The translations under genes were made by a program, and so were the position numbers. Below are positions 1 to 7,032 of a stretch of 64,000 nucleotides of DNA, piece after piece. The notes under the pieces are model-generated. The model had not been told where the DNA came from and searched no databases. It worked only from the letters and a program-made list of their open reading frames with translations. This DNA is from Clostridiales bacterium. GTDB lineage: Bacteria > Bacillota > Clostridia > Christensenellales > Aristaeellaceae. The stretch spans positions 1 through 64,000 of the forward strand of contig JAILIE010000065.1 in the NCBI GenBank assembly GCA_024695415.1. Reading direction: 5' to 3'. Each line of letters opens with the position of its first letter. The first letter of the stretch is position 1.

Positions 1-160
1 GACGGAGGCGCCGCCGGAGGAAAGCGCGGAGCCCGCGGAAAGCCCGGCGCCGGAGGAGAGCGCGGCGCCTGCCGAAAGCGAAACGCCGGAGCCGCCGGAA
101 CCCGCGGAGACCCCCGGACCGGAGCCGGACGTGACGCCCCTGCCTTCTCCCGGAGCATAA
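1..160 (+). CDS. C-terminal tail of an unidentified Pro/Glu/Ala-rich protein (5' end outside window)
   Basis: An open frame runs from base 2 to the TAA at 158-160. The visible 52 residues are almost entirely Pro, Glu, Ala and Ser in loose repeats (variants of APEESA, PAESP, EPPEPAE), ending in DVTPLPSPGA. This is a disordered, strongly acidic tail of the kind found at the end of envelope or cell-division proteins. The folded part lies left of the window, so no function can be assigned. The open frame, the uniform composition and the terminator-like hairpin about 150 bases downstream support a real coding end. Confidence 0.6.
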   Translation, partial: TEAPPEESAEPAESPAPEESAAPAESETPEPPEPAETPGPEPDVTPLPSPGA

Positions 161-311
161 GATTTCCGAATCTGTCAGGCGATGTTCACCTGATGAACAC
201 ATGAACGCGGTATGATGAACCCGCAGGAAGGGAAGGAAACCACCTGCCTTCCCGGAAAGCAACCCTTTTCCCTGACACTTCAGGTGTCAGACCTCCCTAT
301 CCTCCATATGG

Positions 312-347
312 CACAGGCCGCTCCGCAGCGGTCTGTGTTCTTTTTTT
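312..347 (+). terminator. Rho-independent terminator
   Basis: An 11-bp stem, CACAGGCCGCT (312-322) with AGCGGTCTGTG (327-337) and one G-U pair, is closed by a 4-base loop. It is followed by a T-rich run at 338-347 (one C). It would end transcripts of the upstream gene or of the candidate small RNA. Confidence 0.85.
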
Positions 348-349
348 CA

Positions 350-365
350 CGTTTCCCGGGAAACG
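350..365. promoter_or_regulatory. Perfect 16-bp palindrome upstream of sugar ABC ATPase gene
   Basis: CGTTTCCCGGGAAACG is a perfect 16-base palindrome about 65 bp upstream of the -35 region of the ugpC-like gene. A central CG and dyad symmetry are typical of LacI/GalR-type operators, but it does not match a classical cre site. An operator role is inferred from position and symmetry only. Confidence 0.35.
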
Positions 366-380
366 GAAGCCGCCTTAGGA

Positions 381-399
381 TTTGTGCAGAGTGCACAAA
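381..399. promoter_or_regulatory. Inverted repeat TTTGTGCA-GAG-TGCACAAA, candidate operator
   Basis: Two perfect 8-base arms (381-388 and 392-399) are separated by 3 bases, 31 bp upstream of the -35 region of the ugpC-like gene. The spacing and length suit a dimeric repressor or activator of sugar transport genes. No regulator gene lies next to it. Confidence 0.4.
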
Positions 400-430
400 C
401 GGGGTTCAACAAATTAGTCAAAATTGCATC

Positions 431-459
431 TTTCTTTTTTTCTTCTTTCAGGCTATAAT
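431..459 (+). promoter_or_regulatory. Promoter of ugpC-like gene
   Basis: A perfect TATAAT lies at 454-459, 17 bp after a weak -35 (TTTCTT, 431-436). TTGCAT at 424-429 is closer to consensus but 24 bp away. The -10 sits 48 bp before the ATG at 508, which has a strong GAGGAGG ribosome-binding site at 494-500. Confidence 0.7.
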
Positions 460-507
460 ACACCCATCAAGGGGCTTCGGCCCTGTATGAAACGAGGAGG
501 ATTCAAA

Positions 508-1629
508 ATGGCCAGTGTATCCCTGCAGCACATCTACAAGATCTATTCCGGCAACGTGACCGCCGTCAGCGACTTCACTCTGGAAATCGCCGATAAGGAA
601 TTCATCGTTCTGGTCGGCCCCTCCGGCTGCGGAAAGTCCACCACCCTGCGCATGGTCGCCGGTCTGGAAGAGATTTCCGACGGCGAGCTGTACATCGGCG
701 ACAAGCTGGTGAACGACGTCGCTCCCAAGGATCGCGACATCGCCATGGTGTTCCAGAACTACGCGCTGTATCCGCATATGACCGTGTATGACAACATGGC
801 CTTCGGTCTGAAGCTGCGGAAGACCCCCAAGGATGAGATCAAGCGCCGCGTGGAAGAAGCTGCGAAGATCCTGGACATCGCCCACCTGCTGAACCGGAAG
901 CCGAAGGCTCTGTCCGGCGGCCAGCGCCAGCGTGTTGCCCTGGGCCGCGCCATCGTGCGTGAACCGAAGGTCTTCCTGTTCGACGAACCGCTGTCCAACC
1001 TGGACGCCAAGCTGCGCGTCGCCATGCGTACCGAAATTACCAAGCTGCATCAGCGCCTGCAGACCACCTTCATCTACGTTACCCACGACCAGACAGAAGC
1101 TATGACCATGGCCAGCCGTATCGTGGTTATGAAGGACGGCGTCGTGCAGCAGGTGGATACCCCCCAGAACCTGTATGACTATCCGGCCAACGAGTTCGTC
1201 GCCGGCTTCATCGGCAGCCCCCAGATGAACTTCTTCAATGTCCGCCTCGACCGTGAGGGACAGGACGTCGTGGCCCTGTTCGGCGACAACAAGATCGTCA
1301 TCCCCGAGAAGAAGATCGCGAAGTTCACCGACGAGAGCTACATCGGCAAGGACGTCGTGATGGGCATCCGTCCCGAGAACATCCACGACGACGAGCAGAA
1401 GCTGGCTGAGTTCGCCACCGCCACCATCGACGTGGACGTCGAAGTGACCGAACTGATGGGCTCTGAAACCTACCTGTACCTGAGCACCACCGGCAAGGAC
1501 GGCAACATCATCGCCCGCGTGGATCCCCGGACCACCAGCAAGGCCGGCAACAAGATCCGCATCGCCTTCGACACCAACCACCTGCACTTCTTCGACAAGG
1601 AAACGGAGAAGACCATCCTGAACAAGTAA
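508..1629 (+). CDS. ugpC: Sugar ABC transporter ATP-binding protein (MsmK/UgpC type)
   Basis: A 373-residue ATPase that should energise one or more CUT1-type oligosaccharide importers from the cytoplasmic side. Walker A GPSGCGKST is at 37-45, the LSGGQ signature at 135-139, Walker B VFLFDEP at 155-161 and the H-loop THD at 192-194. The C-terminal third (about 240-373) is the MalK/TOBE-type regulatory region. The start is the ATG at 508 after GAGGAGG; an in-frame ATG at 424 overlaps the promoter. No permease or binding protein gene is adjacent, consistent with a shared ATPase serving several sugar importers, as known for MsmK in Firmicutes. It is monocistronic: its own promoter, two upstream palindromes and a terminator. 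Subfamily and exact substrate are not resolvable. Confidence 0.93.
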   Translation: MASVSLQHIYKIYSGNVTAVSDFTLEIADKEFIVLVGPSGCGKSTTLRMVAGLEEISDGELYIGDKLVNDVAPKDRDIAMVFQNYALYPHMTVYDNMAFGLKLRKTPKDEIKRRVEEAAKILDIAHLLNRKPKALSGGQRQRVALGRAIVREPKVFLFDEPLSNLDAKLRVAMRTEITKLHQRLQTTFIYVTHDQTEAMTMASRIVVMKDGVVQQVDTPQNLYDYPANEFVAGFIGSPQMNFFNVRLDREGQDVVALFGDNKIVIPEKKIAKFTDESYIGKDVVMGIRPENIHDDEQKLAEFATATIDVDVEVTELMGSETYLYLSTTGKDGNIIARVDPRTTSKAGNKIRIAFDTNHLHFFDKETEKTILNK

Positions 1630-1646
1630 TTTCCAACAGTTCACCG

Positions 1647-1674
1647 CGCTCCCGGCACGTCCGGGAGCGTTTTT
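1647..1674 (+). terminator. Rho-independent terminator after ugpC-like gene
   Basis: Perfect 9-bp stem CGCTCCCGG (1647-1655) / CCGGGAGCG (1661-1669), loop of 5, then a T run at 1670-1674, 17 bases after the stop codon. Confidence 0.93.
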
Positions 1675-1782
1675 CTGTCCCGGCGGTTTACAGGATTCCC
1701 GGGGACGGACATCGAATCCAATAAAGAATACCCTGCAAAAGGTCAGAGCCTGTCGGATACCCCGGAATAAGGAGATGCTGAT

Positions 1783-2478
1783 ATGAAGAAGATCGTTGTC
1801 CTGGCGGACCTGCACGGAAACATGACGGCGACAAAGGCCATGGAACAGGAGATCGACCGGATTAGTCCGGACGATATCTGGTTCCTGGGAGACGCCGTCG
1901 GAAAGGGCCCGGAAAGCGATCAGACCTGCGACTGGGCCAGGACCCACTGCAGGCACTGGATTGCCGGAAACTGGGACCGCGTGCTGACGCAGTTCCCGGA
2001 CTATAACGCCTGGTATATCCGCCAGCTCGGGCAGGAGCGGATCGACTGGCTGAACTCCCTTCCCCTGGAGGACGAACTGGAGATCAGCGGCATCCGTTTC
2101 CGCCTGGTTCACGGGCGTTTCCTGGATCCCCTGTACCTGAGCTTCGACCCGGATGAGAAACTCCGGGAAGGGTTTAAATTCCATGACGGCCGGCCGGAGG
2201 CGAACGGCCTGATCTGCGCGGACAGCCATCGGCCTTTCATCCGGCCGCTGGAGGGCGGATACGCACTGAACACCGGCAGCGTCGGCAACAACCTGAGCCT
2301 GCCGCGGGCGCACGCGCTGCTGCTGGAGGGCGAGGACGGCCCGGCGCCCCTGCGTATCACGATCCTTTCCGTTCCGTACGACAACCGGGAGGCAGCCGAG
2401 ACCGCGGAAAAATATCCCGGAATGCCGAAGAAGGAAGCGTATCAGAACGAGGTCATGACCGGGAGCTATTCCCGCTGA
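1783..2478 (+). CDS. Calcineurin-like metallophosphoesterase family protein with altered active site
   Basis: A 231-residue cytoplasmic protein of the YfcE/PrpE-like metallophosphoesterase superfamily. The N-terminus ADLHGN gives metal ligands D9 and H11. GDAVGKGP (36-43) is the second motif and NTGSVG near the C-terminus matches the usual NPGSVG. Two changes stand out. The GNH(D/E) motif reads GNWD (62-65), so the catalytic His is Trp. The GHTH motif reads ADSH, losing its first His. Substrate cannot be predicted, and phosphoesterase activity may be reduced or different. The gene stands alone between a terminator and a convergent gene, with AAGGAG 10-15 bases before the ATG. Confidence 0.8.
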   Translation: MKKIVVLADLHGNMTATKAMEQEIDRISPDDIWFLGDAVGKGPESDQTCDWARTHCRHWIAGNWDRVLTQFPDYNAWYIRQLGQERIDWLNSLPLEDELEISGIRFRLVHGRFLDPLYLSFDPDEKLREGFKFHDGRPEANGLICADSHRPFIRPLEGGYALNTGSVGNNLSLPRAHALLLEGEDGPAPLRITILSVPYDNREAAETAEKYPGMPKKEAYQNEVMTGSYSR

Positions 2479-2514
2479 CGGGCCGCGGGCGGACAACCCG
2501 GCCGGGAAAACATG

Positions 2515-2543
2515 AAAAACGGCGTGCCGGAAAAGCGGCACGC
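2515..2543 (-). terminator. Rho-independent terminator for the CHAP-like gene
   Basis: Stem GCGTGCCG (2522-2529) / CGGCACGC (2536-2543), loop of 6. On the minus strand it is followed by a T run (A run at 2515-2519 on plus). It lies 27 bases beyond the stop of the minus-strand gene, between convergent genes. Confidence 0.85.
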
Positions 2544-2569
2544 GGGAGTGAACTGAAAAGGGAATAAGG

Positions 2570-3277
2570 TTAATCGCCGTCCTCCTCCGGAAGGGCTTTG
2601 CTCAGCGGGGAGCGACAGATTTTAAACGACGGGATCCCGGAGATTACCTCCGGGTCTTTTTCGTCGGTATGGTTGCCGTCCGTGAAGCCCATCCCGACCG
2701 AAATCCGGTTGTAGTTTCCGCCGGAAACCTGGAGGAAGAGGACTTCGTTCTCGCTGACGGCGTAGACGACGGCGCTGTGGCGGTACTGCTTCTTATTCGC
2801 CCGGTAATCCACGCGGACGATATCGCCCACGCGGAACCCGCCCGCCTTTTCCAGGGAATAATAGAAATCCCATTCCCGGTGGGGATTGCGGTCCCCGGAG
2901 AGCAGGTAGCCGATGAACTGGGCGAAGCCGAAGCATTCGCCCCATCCGCCCTGGGACGGGGCGATGGCGAACACCTTATCCGTATTCCAGCGGCAGCCGT
3001 ACCAGCCGGGAATATACGCCTTTTTCCGCAGCTTGTTGACGGAGGTGTCCGTCCAGCCGGGCTTTTCAAAGAAACCGTGGTAGGTCTGGATCTCGTTTCC
3101 GCGGGTGGTCCAGAACCACCCGTCCTCCAGTTCGTATTCCTCCCTGATCGCGTCCATGTTCTCCGTGGTGAAAACGCCCTGGAAGCGGGTGTCCGTAAAG
3201 GAGGACGCCGCGAAAGCATTTGTGATGAACGAAAAGACCAGCAGGAAAAGAAGCAAAGCCCCGGTTCGCTTTTTCAT
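2570..3277 (-). CDS. Secreted CHAP/NlpC-P60-like cysteine peptidase-fold protein
   Basis: 235 residues with a clear signal peptide (KKR, hydrophobic core, AFA cleavage near 23). The segment GECFGFAQFIGYLL places Cys115 at a helix start. It is followed by GFRVGDIVRVDY and YRHSAVVY, with His167 on a beta strand. This Cys-helix / GD-beta / His order is that of CHAP or NlpC/P60 amidases, which cut peptidoglycan peptides. Residues 25-105 have no recognisable domain. An extracytoplasmic amidase role is inferred from fold pattern, not close similarity. Start chosen at the ATG after AAAGGAGG. It has its own promoter (3305-3333) and terminator. Confidence 0.65.
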   Translation of the reverse strand: MKKRTGALLLFLLVFSFITNAFAASSFTDTRFQGVFTTENMDAIREEYELEDGWFWTTRGNEIQTYHGFFEKPGWTDTSVNKLRKKAYIPGWYGCRWNTDKVFAIAPSQGGWGECFGFAQFIGYLLSGDRNPHREWDFYYSLEKAGGFRVGDIVRVDYRANKKQYRHSAVVYAVSENEVLFLQVSGGNYNRISVGMGFTDGNHTDEKDPEVISGIPSFKICRSPLSKALPEEDGD

Positions 3278-3304
3278 CGGCCCGCCTCCTTTCTTTCCGC
3301 GCCC

Positions 3305-3333
3305 ATTATAACCGAACCGGAAAGGGGAATCAA
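3305..3333 (-). promoter_or_regulatory. Promoter of the CHAP-like gene
   Basis: Minus-strand TTGATT (3328-3333) and TATAAT (3305-3310) with 17-bp spacing, 28 bp before the start codon. Confidence 0.88.
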
Positions 3334-3381
3334 GAAAGCGGAACTCCTTTCCATTTCACCCTTTTTTTTCCTGCCGGAATG

Positions 3382-3390
3382 TGGTATGAT
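3382..3390 (+). promoter_or_regulatory. Extended -10 promoter element of the CdaR-type regulator gene
   Basis: TGG followed by TATGAT (3385-3390) forms an extended -10 box, 30 bp before the preferred ATG at 3421. The -35 position is a T-rich run with no consensus. Confidence 0.55.
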
Positions 3391-3420
3391 TTTCAGAAGA
3401 AACGAAGGAAGGGGATGCCG

Positions 3421-4365
3421 ATGGAACCTGTATCCGTTACCGTTCACCTGCTTCGTTTCAGTGAGATTCCCGAACCCCTGAAGGAAAGGTTCCTCAAGGG
3501 CGGAGAGCCCCTGGCGGAATACCGGGGAAAGCTCTTTCTCCGGCAGGGGGACCGGGTCCTGAGCTGTGAAAGCTCGCCGGACGGAATGGAACTTCTCAAC
3601 ACCTTCACGGCGGGAAGCACTCCGCAAAGCGCGAAGAAAGCGGAAGACCCATGGCAGGCGGTCCTGCGGGGAGACTATACCGGACAGGGCGGAATCCGCG
3701 ACGGAATCCGCCGCCAGGTGATCGTTTTCGCCGCGGTTCCCGGGGACGGGAACCCGCTGCGCAGGGACCAGCTCGAACCCCTGATCCCCCTGGAAAAAGG
3801 CGATGCGCTGACCGCCGCCGGCAGCGGGATCGTCGCGATGATCCGGGGCTGCGGGGAGAGCGGGGAGGAAGACAACGCCGAGTTTGCCGCCGCGGTGACC
3901 GAGACGGTGCTCGGCGAGACCGGCGTCCAGATCTGCGCCGGGATCGGGAATCCGGCCGACAGCCTTAACGGCCTTCCGGAATCCCTGGCCCAGGCGGAAG
4001 AGGCGGTCCGCACCGGCTTTAAGCACTCCCGCGAAGGATATGTGTTCGTTTACCGGCGCCAGACGCTGGAACGGCTGATTGAGGCGGTTCCGCCGCAGCG
4101 CCGCGCCGAACTGAAGCGGGAGATCATCACCCCCGGCGCCCGAAGGATCCTGACGGAGGAAATGCTGGAAACCATCCGGGTCTATTTCCGGAATGACCTG
4201 AACCTTTCCACCACCGCCCGCCAGCTGTTCATCCACCGGAACACCCTGAATTACCGGCTGGAAAAAATCCGCAGGGAAACAGGCCTGGATCTCCGGAATT
4301 TCCGGGACGCCGCCGTGTTTCAGCTGATCAGCCTGCTTCCGTACGATCCGGAACAGGAAGAATAA
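3421..4365 (+). CDS. PucR/CdaR-family helix-turn-helix transcriptional regulator
   Basis: 314 residues. The last 60 residues carry the PucR-type HTH: an ARQLFIHRNTLNYRLEKI core followed by GLDLRNFRDAAVFQLISLL, diagnostic of the CdaR/PucR family. The central part (about 100-240) resembles the GGDEF-like middle domain of this family, and the N-terminus is not recognised. Start chosen at 3421 because GGAAGGGG (3407-3414) lies 6 bases upstream; the ATG at 3415 abuts the ribosome-binding site and an ATG at 3379 overlaps the -10 box. Divergent from the CHAP-like gene and 25 bp upstream of the S41 peptidase gene, with no terminator between, so the two are probably cotranscribed. Effector unknown. 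Confidence 0.85.
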   Translation: MEPVSVTVHLLRFSEIPEPLKERFLKGGEPLAEYRGKLFLRQGDRVLSCESSPDGMELLNTFTAGSTPQSAKKAEDPWQAVLRGDYTGQGGIRDGIRRQVIVFAAVPGDGNPLRRDQLEPLIPLEKGDALTAAGSGIVAMIRGCGESGEEDNAEFAAAVTETVLGETGVQICAGIGNPADSLNGLPESLAQAEEAVRTGFKHSREGYVFVYRRQTLERLIEAVPPQRRAELKREIITPGARRILTEEMLETIRVYFRNDLNLSTTARQLFIHRNTLNYRLEKIRRETGLDLRNFRDAAVFQLISLLPYDPEQEE

Positions 4366-4390
4366 TCCCTGACGAAGAGAGGAAACCGAA

Positions 4391-5659
4391 ATGAAGAAGA
4401 AGATCCTGCTCATTGTATCCCTCCTGCTGGCGGCGTGCCTGCTTTCCGGCTGCGCGATGCTGAGCCTGAACCAGATGGAAAGCATGTTCCGGGCCGACAG
4501 CGCGTCCCAGCCGGTGAATTCCGGCACCGCCATCAGCACTTCCGGGGATACCGTGACCATCAGCCGGGAGGAATATGACCGGCTCGCGCAGTTCTCCGAG
4601 CTCGCGGAGCTGATGGATTACGCGACCGAATCCTTCTATATCGAACCGGACACGGACAAGATGCTGGAATACGCCGCCAAGGGGCTGATGAACGGCCTGG
4701 ACGATCCGTACAGTTATTACTACTCTCCCAAGGAATACGCGGAGATGTGGGAAGAAGACGAGGGCAAATACGTCGGCATCGGCGTGCTGATCAGCGCGAA
4801 CTACACCACCCAGATCTGTACGATTATCCGCGTGTTTGAGGGCAGCCCGGCCCAGGAAGTCGGCGTCCAGAAGGGGGATATCCTCTACCGCGTCGGGGAG
4901 GACCTGTACGTGAACGCCGACAACCTGCAGGACGCGGTGGATATCATGCGGGGCATCGAGGGAACGGACGTGGACGTTACCTTCATCCGCAACGGCGAGG
5001 AGATCACCTTTACCATCACCCGGCGGGAAGTCAACGTGAACCAGGTGGAGAGCAAGATGCTCGACAACCAGATCGGCTACATCACGCTGTACCAGTTTGA
5101 CACCGGATGCGACAAGGAATTTGAGAACGCGGTGAACAAGCTCATTTCCGACGGCGCGAAGGGACTTGTCATCGACCTGCGGGACAACCCCGGCGGGTGG
5201 GTGACCGCGGCGCAGCATATCGCCGACCTGTTCCTGGACGAAGGCGAACTCTGCTACCTGGTCTATCGGGACGGATCGGAGGAACACGAATATCCGACGT
5301 ATAACGGGAAAATCGACATCCCGCTGGTGGTTCTGATGAACGAGAACAGCGCCAGCGCATCCGAAATCCTGGCCGGCGCGCTGCGTGACTGCGCGGACGC
5401 CACGGTCGTCGGCACCGTCAGCTACGGCAAGGGCATCGTCCAGGCGGTGGCGGGCGTGGGCAGCAACGGCGCGGGATTCCAGCTGACCATCGCTTCCTAC
5501 CGCACACCCAAGGGCACCGAGGTCCATAAGATCGTCATCATCCCGGATGTGGAAGTCCTGCTTCCGGAAGGAGATACCGGCGACTACGATTTCGCGGATA
5601 CCGAGAACGACCCGCAGCTGAAAAAGGCGATCGAGGTCATGATGGAGAAAATGCAGTAA
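4391..5659 (+). CDS. S41-family C-terminal processing peptidase, lipoprotein (CtpA/CtpB-like)
   Basis: 422 residues. The N-terminus is a lipoprotein signal with Cys at 21 (LSGC) or 16 (LAAC), so it should be anchored outside the membrane. A PDZ domain spans about 105-185 and the tail-specific protease core about 190-400: DLRDNPGGW, then NSASASE with the likely nucleophile Ser322, and YGKG with Lys347, forming the Ser-Lys dyad. Known relatives degrade or process secreted and membrane proteins at the cell envelope. A large-subunit propeptide domain is absent, as in short CtpA forms. It lies 25 bp downstream of the CdaR-type regulator, with AGAGAGG before the ATG. Confidence 0.92.
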   Translation: MKKKILLIVSLLLAACLLSGCAMLSLNQMESMFRADSASQPVNSGTAISTSGDTVTISREEYDRLAQFSELAELMDYATESFYIEPDTDKMLEYAAKGLMNGLDDPYSYYYSPKEYAEMWEEDEGKYVGIGVLISANYTTQICTIIRVFEGSPAQEVGVQKGDILYRVGEDLYVNADNLQDAVDIMRGIEGTDVDVTFIRNGEEITFTITRREVNVNQVESKMLDNQIGYITLYQFDTGCDKEFENAVNKLISDGAKGLVIDLRDNPGGWVTAAQHIADLFLDEGELCYLVYRDGSEEHEYPTYNGKIDIPLVVLMNENSASASEILAGALRDCADATVVGTVSYGKGIVQAVAGVGSNGAGFQLTIASYRTPKGTEVHKIVIIPDVEVLLPEGDTGDYDFADTENDPQLKKAIEVMMEKMQ

Positions 5660-5859
5660 GAGGGAATCACCCGTCCTGATCAAAACCGAATCCGCGGATG
5701 AGGCGGAGAGCGGGACGGATGAAAATACACCTGATTGAGCGCTGAGAAACAATCAAGGCGCAAGATGGGAAGGGGGAAAAACATATGGTCTGTTCTGCGC
5801 GCGCGGCTTAGGGAATGCTTTGCTGCGCGTTTTTCTGTCCGGAAAGGAGAAGAAAAGGA
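5660..5859. other. Intergenic region before the TM1266-like gene
   Basis: 200 bases without a supported protein gene. It contains a terminator-like hairpin (5800-5834) and the ribosome-binding site of the next gene. I find no convincing promoter, so the three-gene unit that follows may depend on read-through past the hairpin. Confidence 0.5.
5800..5834 (+). terminator. Terminator or attenuator hairpin upstream of the TM1266-like gene
   Basis: Stem CGCGCGGC (5800-5807) / GCTGCGCG (5822-5829) with one G-U pair, a 14-base loop and TTTTT at 5830-5834. It lies 140 bases after the S41 peptidase stop and only 25 bases before the next ATG. It could end the protease transcript or attenuate the following operon. 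Confidence 0.65.
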
Positions 5860-6111
5860 ATGGAAACAAGACTGGGCTTTGTCGGAATCGTCGTCCGGCA
5901 GATGGAATCCGCCCAGGAAGTCAACCGGGTGCTTTCCCAGTTCGGGGATATGATCCGGGGACGGATCGGGGTTCCGAGCAAAACGGAGCACACCGCCGTG
6001 ATCGGTGTGATCATTGAGGGTGAAAACAGCCGGATCGGCGCGATGACCGGCAAGCTGGGCAACATTCCCGGCATCACGGTCAAGAGCGCGCTCGCCCCGG
6101 CGGAAATGTAA
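5860..6111 (+). CDS. TM1266-like small protein (iron-only hydrogenase system regulator family)
   Basis: 83 residues in an ACT-like beta-alpha-beta-beta-alpha-beta pattern: ETRLGFVGIVV, EVNRVLSQFGDMIRGRIGVP, HTAVIGVIIEG, IGAMTGKLGNIPGITVKSA. This matches the TM1266 family, annotated as iron-only hydrogenase system regulator because it often neighbours hydrogenase maturation genes; biochemical proof is lacking to my knowledge. Start chosen at the ATG at 5860 after GGAAAGGAG, since the upstream in-frame region contains the terminator hairpin. No hydrogenase genes are in the window. It precedes an ABC binding protein by 21 bases, so it may sense a small ligand for that unit. Confidence 0.85.
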   Translation: METRLGFVGIVVRQMESAQEVNRVLSQFGDMIRGRIGVPSKTEHTAVIGVIIEGENSRIGAMTGKLGNIPGITVKSALAPAEM

Positions 6112-6132
6112 GAAAAGGAAAGGTGAAACAAA

Positions 6133-7032
6133 ATGAAAAAACTGATTGCTGTCCTGATGCTTCTGATGATGGCCTGCGGTATCGCCTGCGCGGAGGACGC
6201 GCAGCTGACCCTGACCGCGCCCAACGGCGCGCCGGCGGTTTCCGTCGCCACGCTGGCGGAAGAAAAACCGGAACTGTTCTCCTTCATCGCGGCGGACACC
6301 ATTGCCGCGGAATTTGCGAAGAACGAGTCGGACTTCATCATCGCCCCGGTGAACGCCGGCGCGAAGCTGTTCAAGGCCGGAAAGTCCACCTACCGCCTGG
6401 CGGCCGTGATCACCTGGGGCAACCTGGTGTTCGCTTCCCAGCGGGCGGATTTCAAGCCGGAGGATATCAACGGCCAGACCGTCACCCTGTTCGGTGAGAA
6501 CACGATCAACGCCTCCGTTGCCCTGTACGCGCTGGAACAGAAGGGAATCGTGCCCGCGCAGGCGGAATACCTGGCCGGCGCGGCGGAAACCCAGCAGCTG
6601 CTGCTCCAGGATCCGGACGCGATCGTGCTGACCGCGGAGCCGGCTGTGACCGCCGCGAAGATTAAGAACGAGGCCGTGATTTCATATCCGGTCAACGACC
6701 TGCTGGGCAACGGGTCCGGATTCACGCAGGCCGGCGTGTTCGTCCGCGCCGAAACCATTGAGGCGAACGCGGAAGCCGTGAACGAATGCCTGGCCCTGAT
6801 CGCGCAGTCCGCCGCGAAGTGCACGGAGGACCCGGATGCCGTGGCGAAGGCCGCGGTGGCGCTGGAAATCCTGCCGAACGAGAAGGTGGCCATGGCGGCG
6901 ATCCCGAACTGCGGCATCCGCTATATCGGCGCTTCCGAGGTGAAGGAAGCCATCGGGTTTACCGTGAACATCGACCCGGCGCAGTTCGGCGGCGCGGAGC
7001 CTGAAGACGGATTCTACTATGAAGCGCAGTAA
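6133..7032 (+). CDS. ABC transporter substrate-binding protein (NitT/TauT-like)
   Basis: 299 residues: a signal peptide (MKKLIAVLMLLMMACGIACA) then a periplasmic-binding-protein type II fold. Typical segments are GAPAVSVATLAEEKPELF, a two-lobe crossover near VITWGNLVFASQ, and DINGQTVTLFGENTINASVALYAL. It looks like the NitT/TauT (nitrate, sulfonate, thiamine-precursor) group. A Cys at 15 or 19 could be lipidated, but neither has a clean lipobox. The last 14 bases overlap the permease gene. It probably binds a small organic anion or cofactor precursor outside the cell; the substrate is unknown. Confidence 0.82.
   Translation: MKKLIAVLMLLMMACGIACAEDAQLTLTAPNGAPAVSVATLAEEKPELFSFIAADTIAAEFAKNESDFIIAPVNAGAKLFKAGKSTYRLAAVITWGNLVFASQRADFKPEDINGQTVTLFGENTINASVALYALEQKGIVPAQAEYLAGAAETQQLLLQDPDAIVLTAEPAVTAAKIKNEAVISYPVNDLLGNGSGFTQAGVFVRAETIEANAEAVNECLALIAQSAAKCTEDPDAVAKAAVALEILPNEKVAMAAIPNCGIRYIGASEVKEAIGFTVNIDPAQFGGAEPEDGFYYEAQ

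Larger units (their letters stand above)
161..430. other. Hairpin-rich intergenic region, possible small RNA gene
   Basis: No convincing protein gene lies between the upstream stop (160) and the ugpC-like start (508). Several RNA-type hairpins are visible: GGGAAGG 230-236 with CCTTCCC 247-253 (alternatively GCAGG 223-227 with CCTGC 243-247), CTGACAC 272-278 with GTGTCAG 284-290, and a terminator at 312-347. A TATGAT at 211-216 could be the -10 box of a transcript from about 223 to 347 (about 125 nt), but I see no good -35. I do not recognise it as SRP RNA, 6S RNA, RNase P or a known riboswitch. It may simply be a long 3' UTR of the upstream gene. Confidence 0.35.

Noticed and set aside
230-253. 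Considered SRP RNA because of the GGAAGG-like sequence
   Set aside because: The conserved helix-8 asymmetric loop pattern is not present and the surrounding pairing does not fit.
448-2541. A 697-codon minus-strand frame across ugpC and the metallophosphoesterase gene
   Set aside because: It spans two well-supported plus-strand genes and the terminator between them, and shows no recognisable motif.
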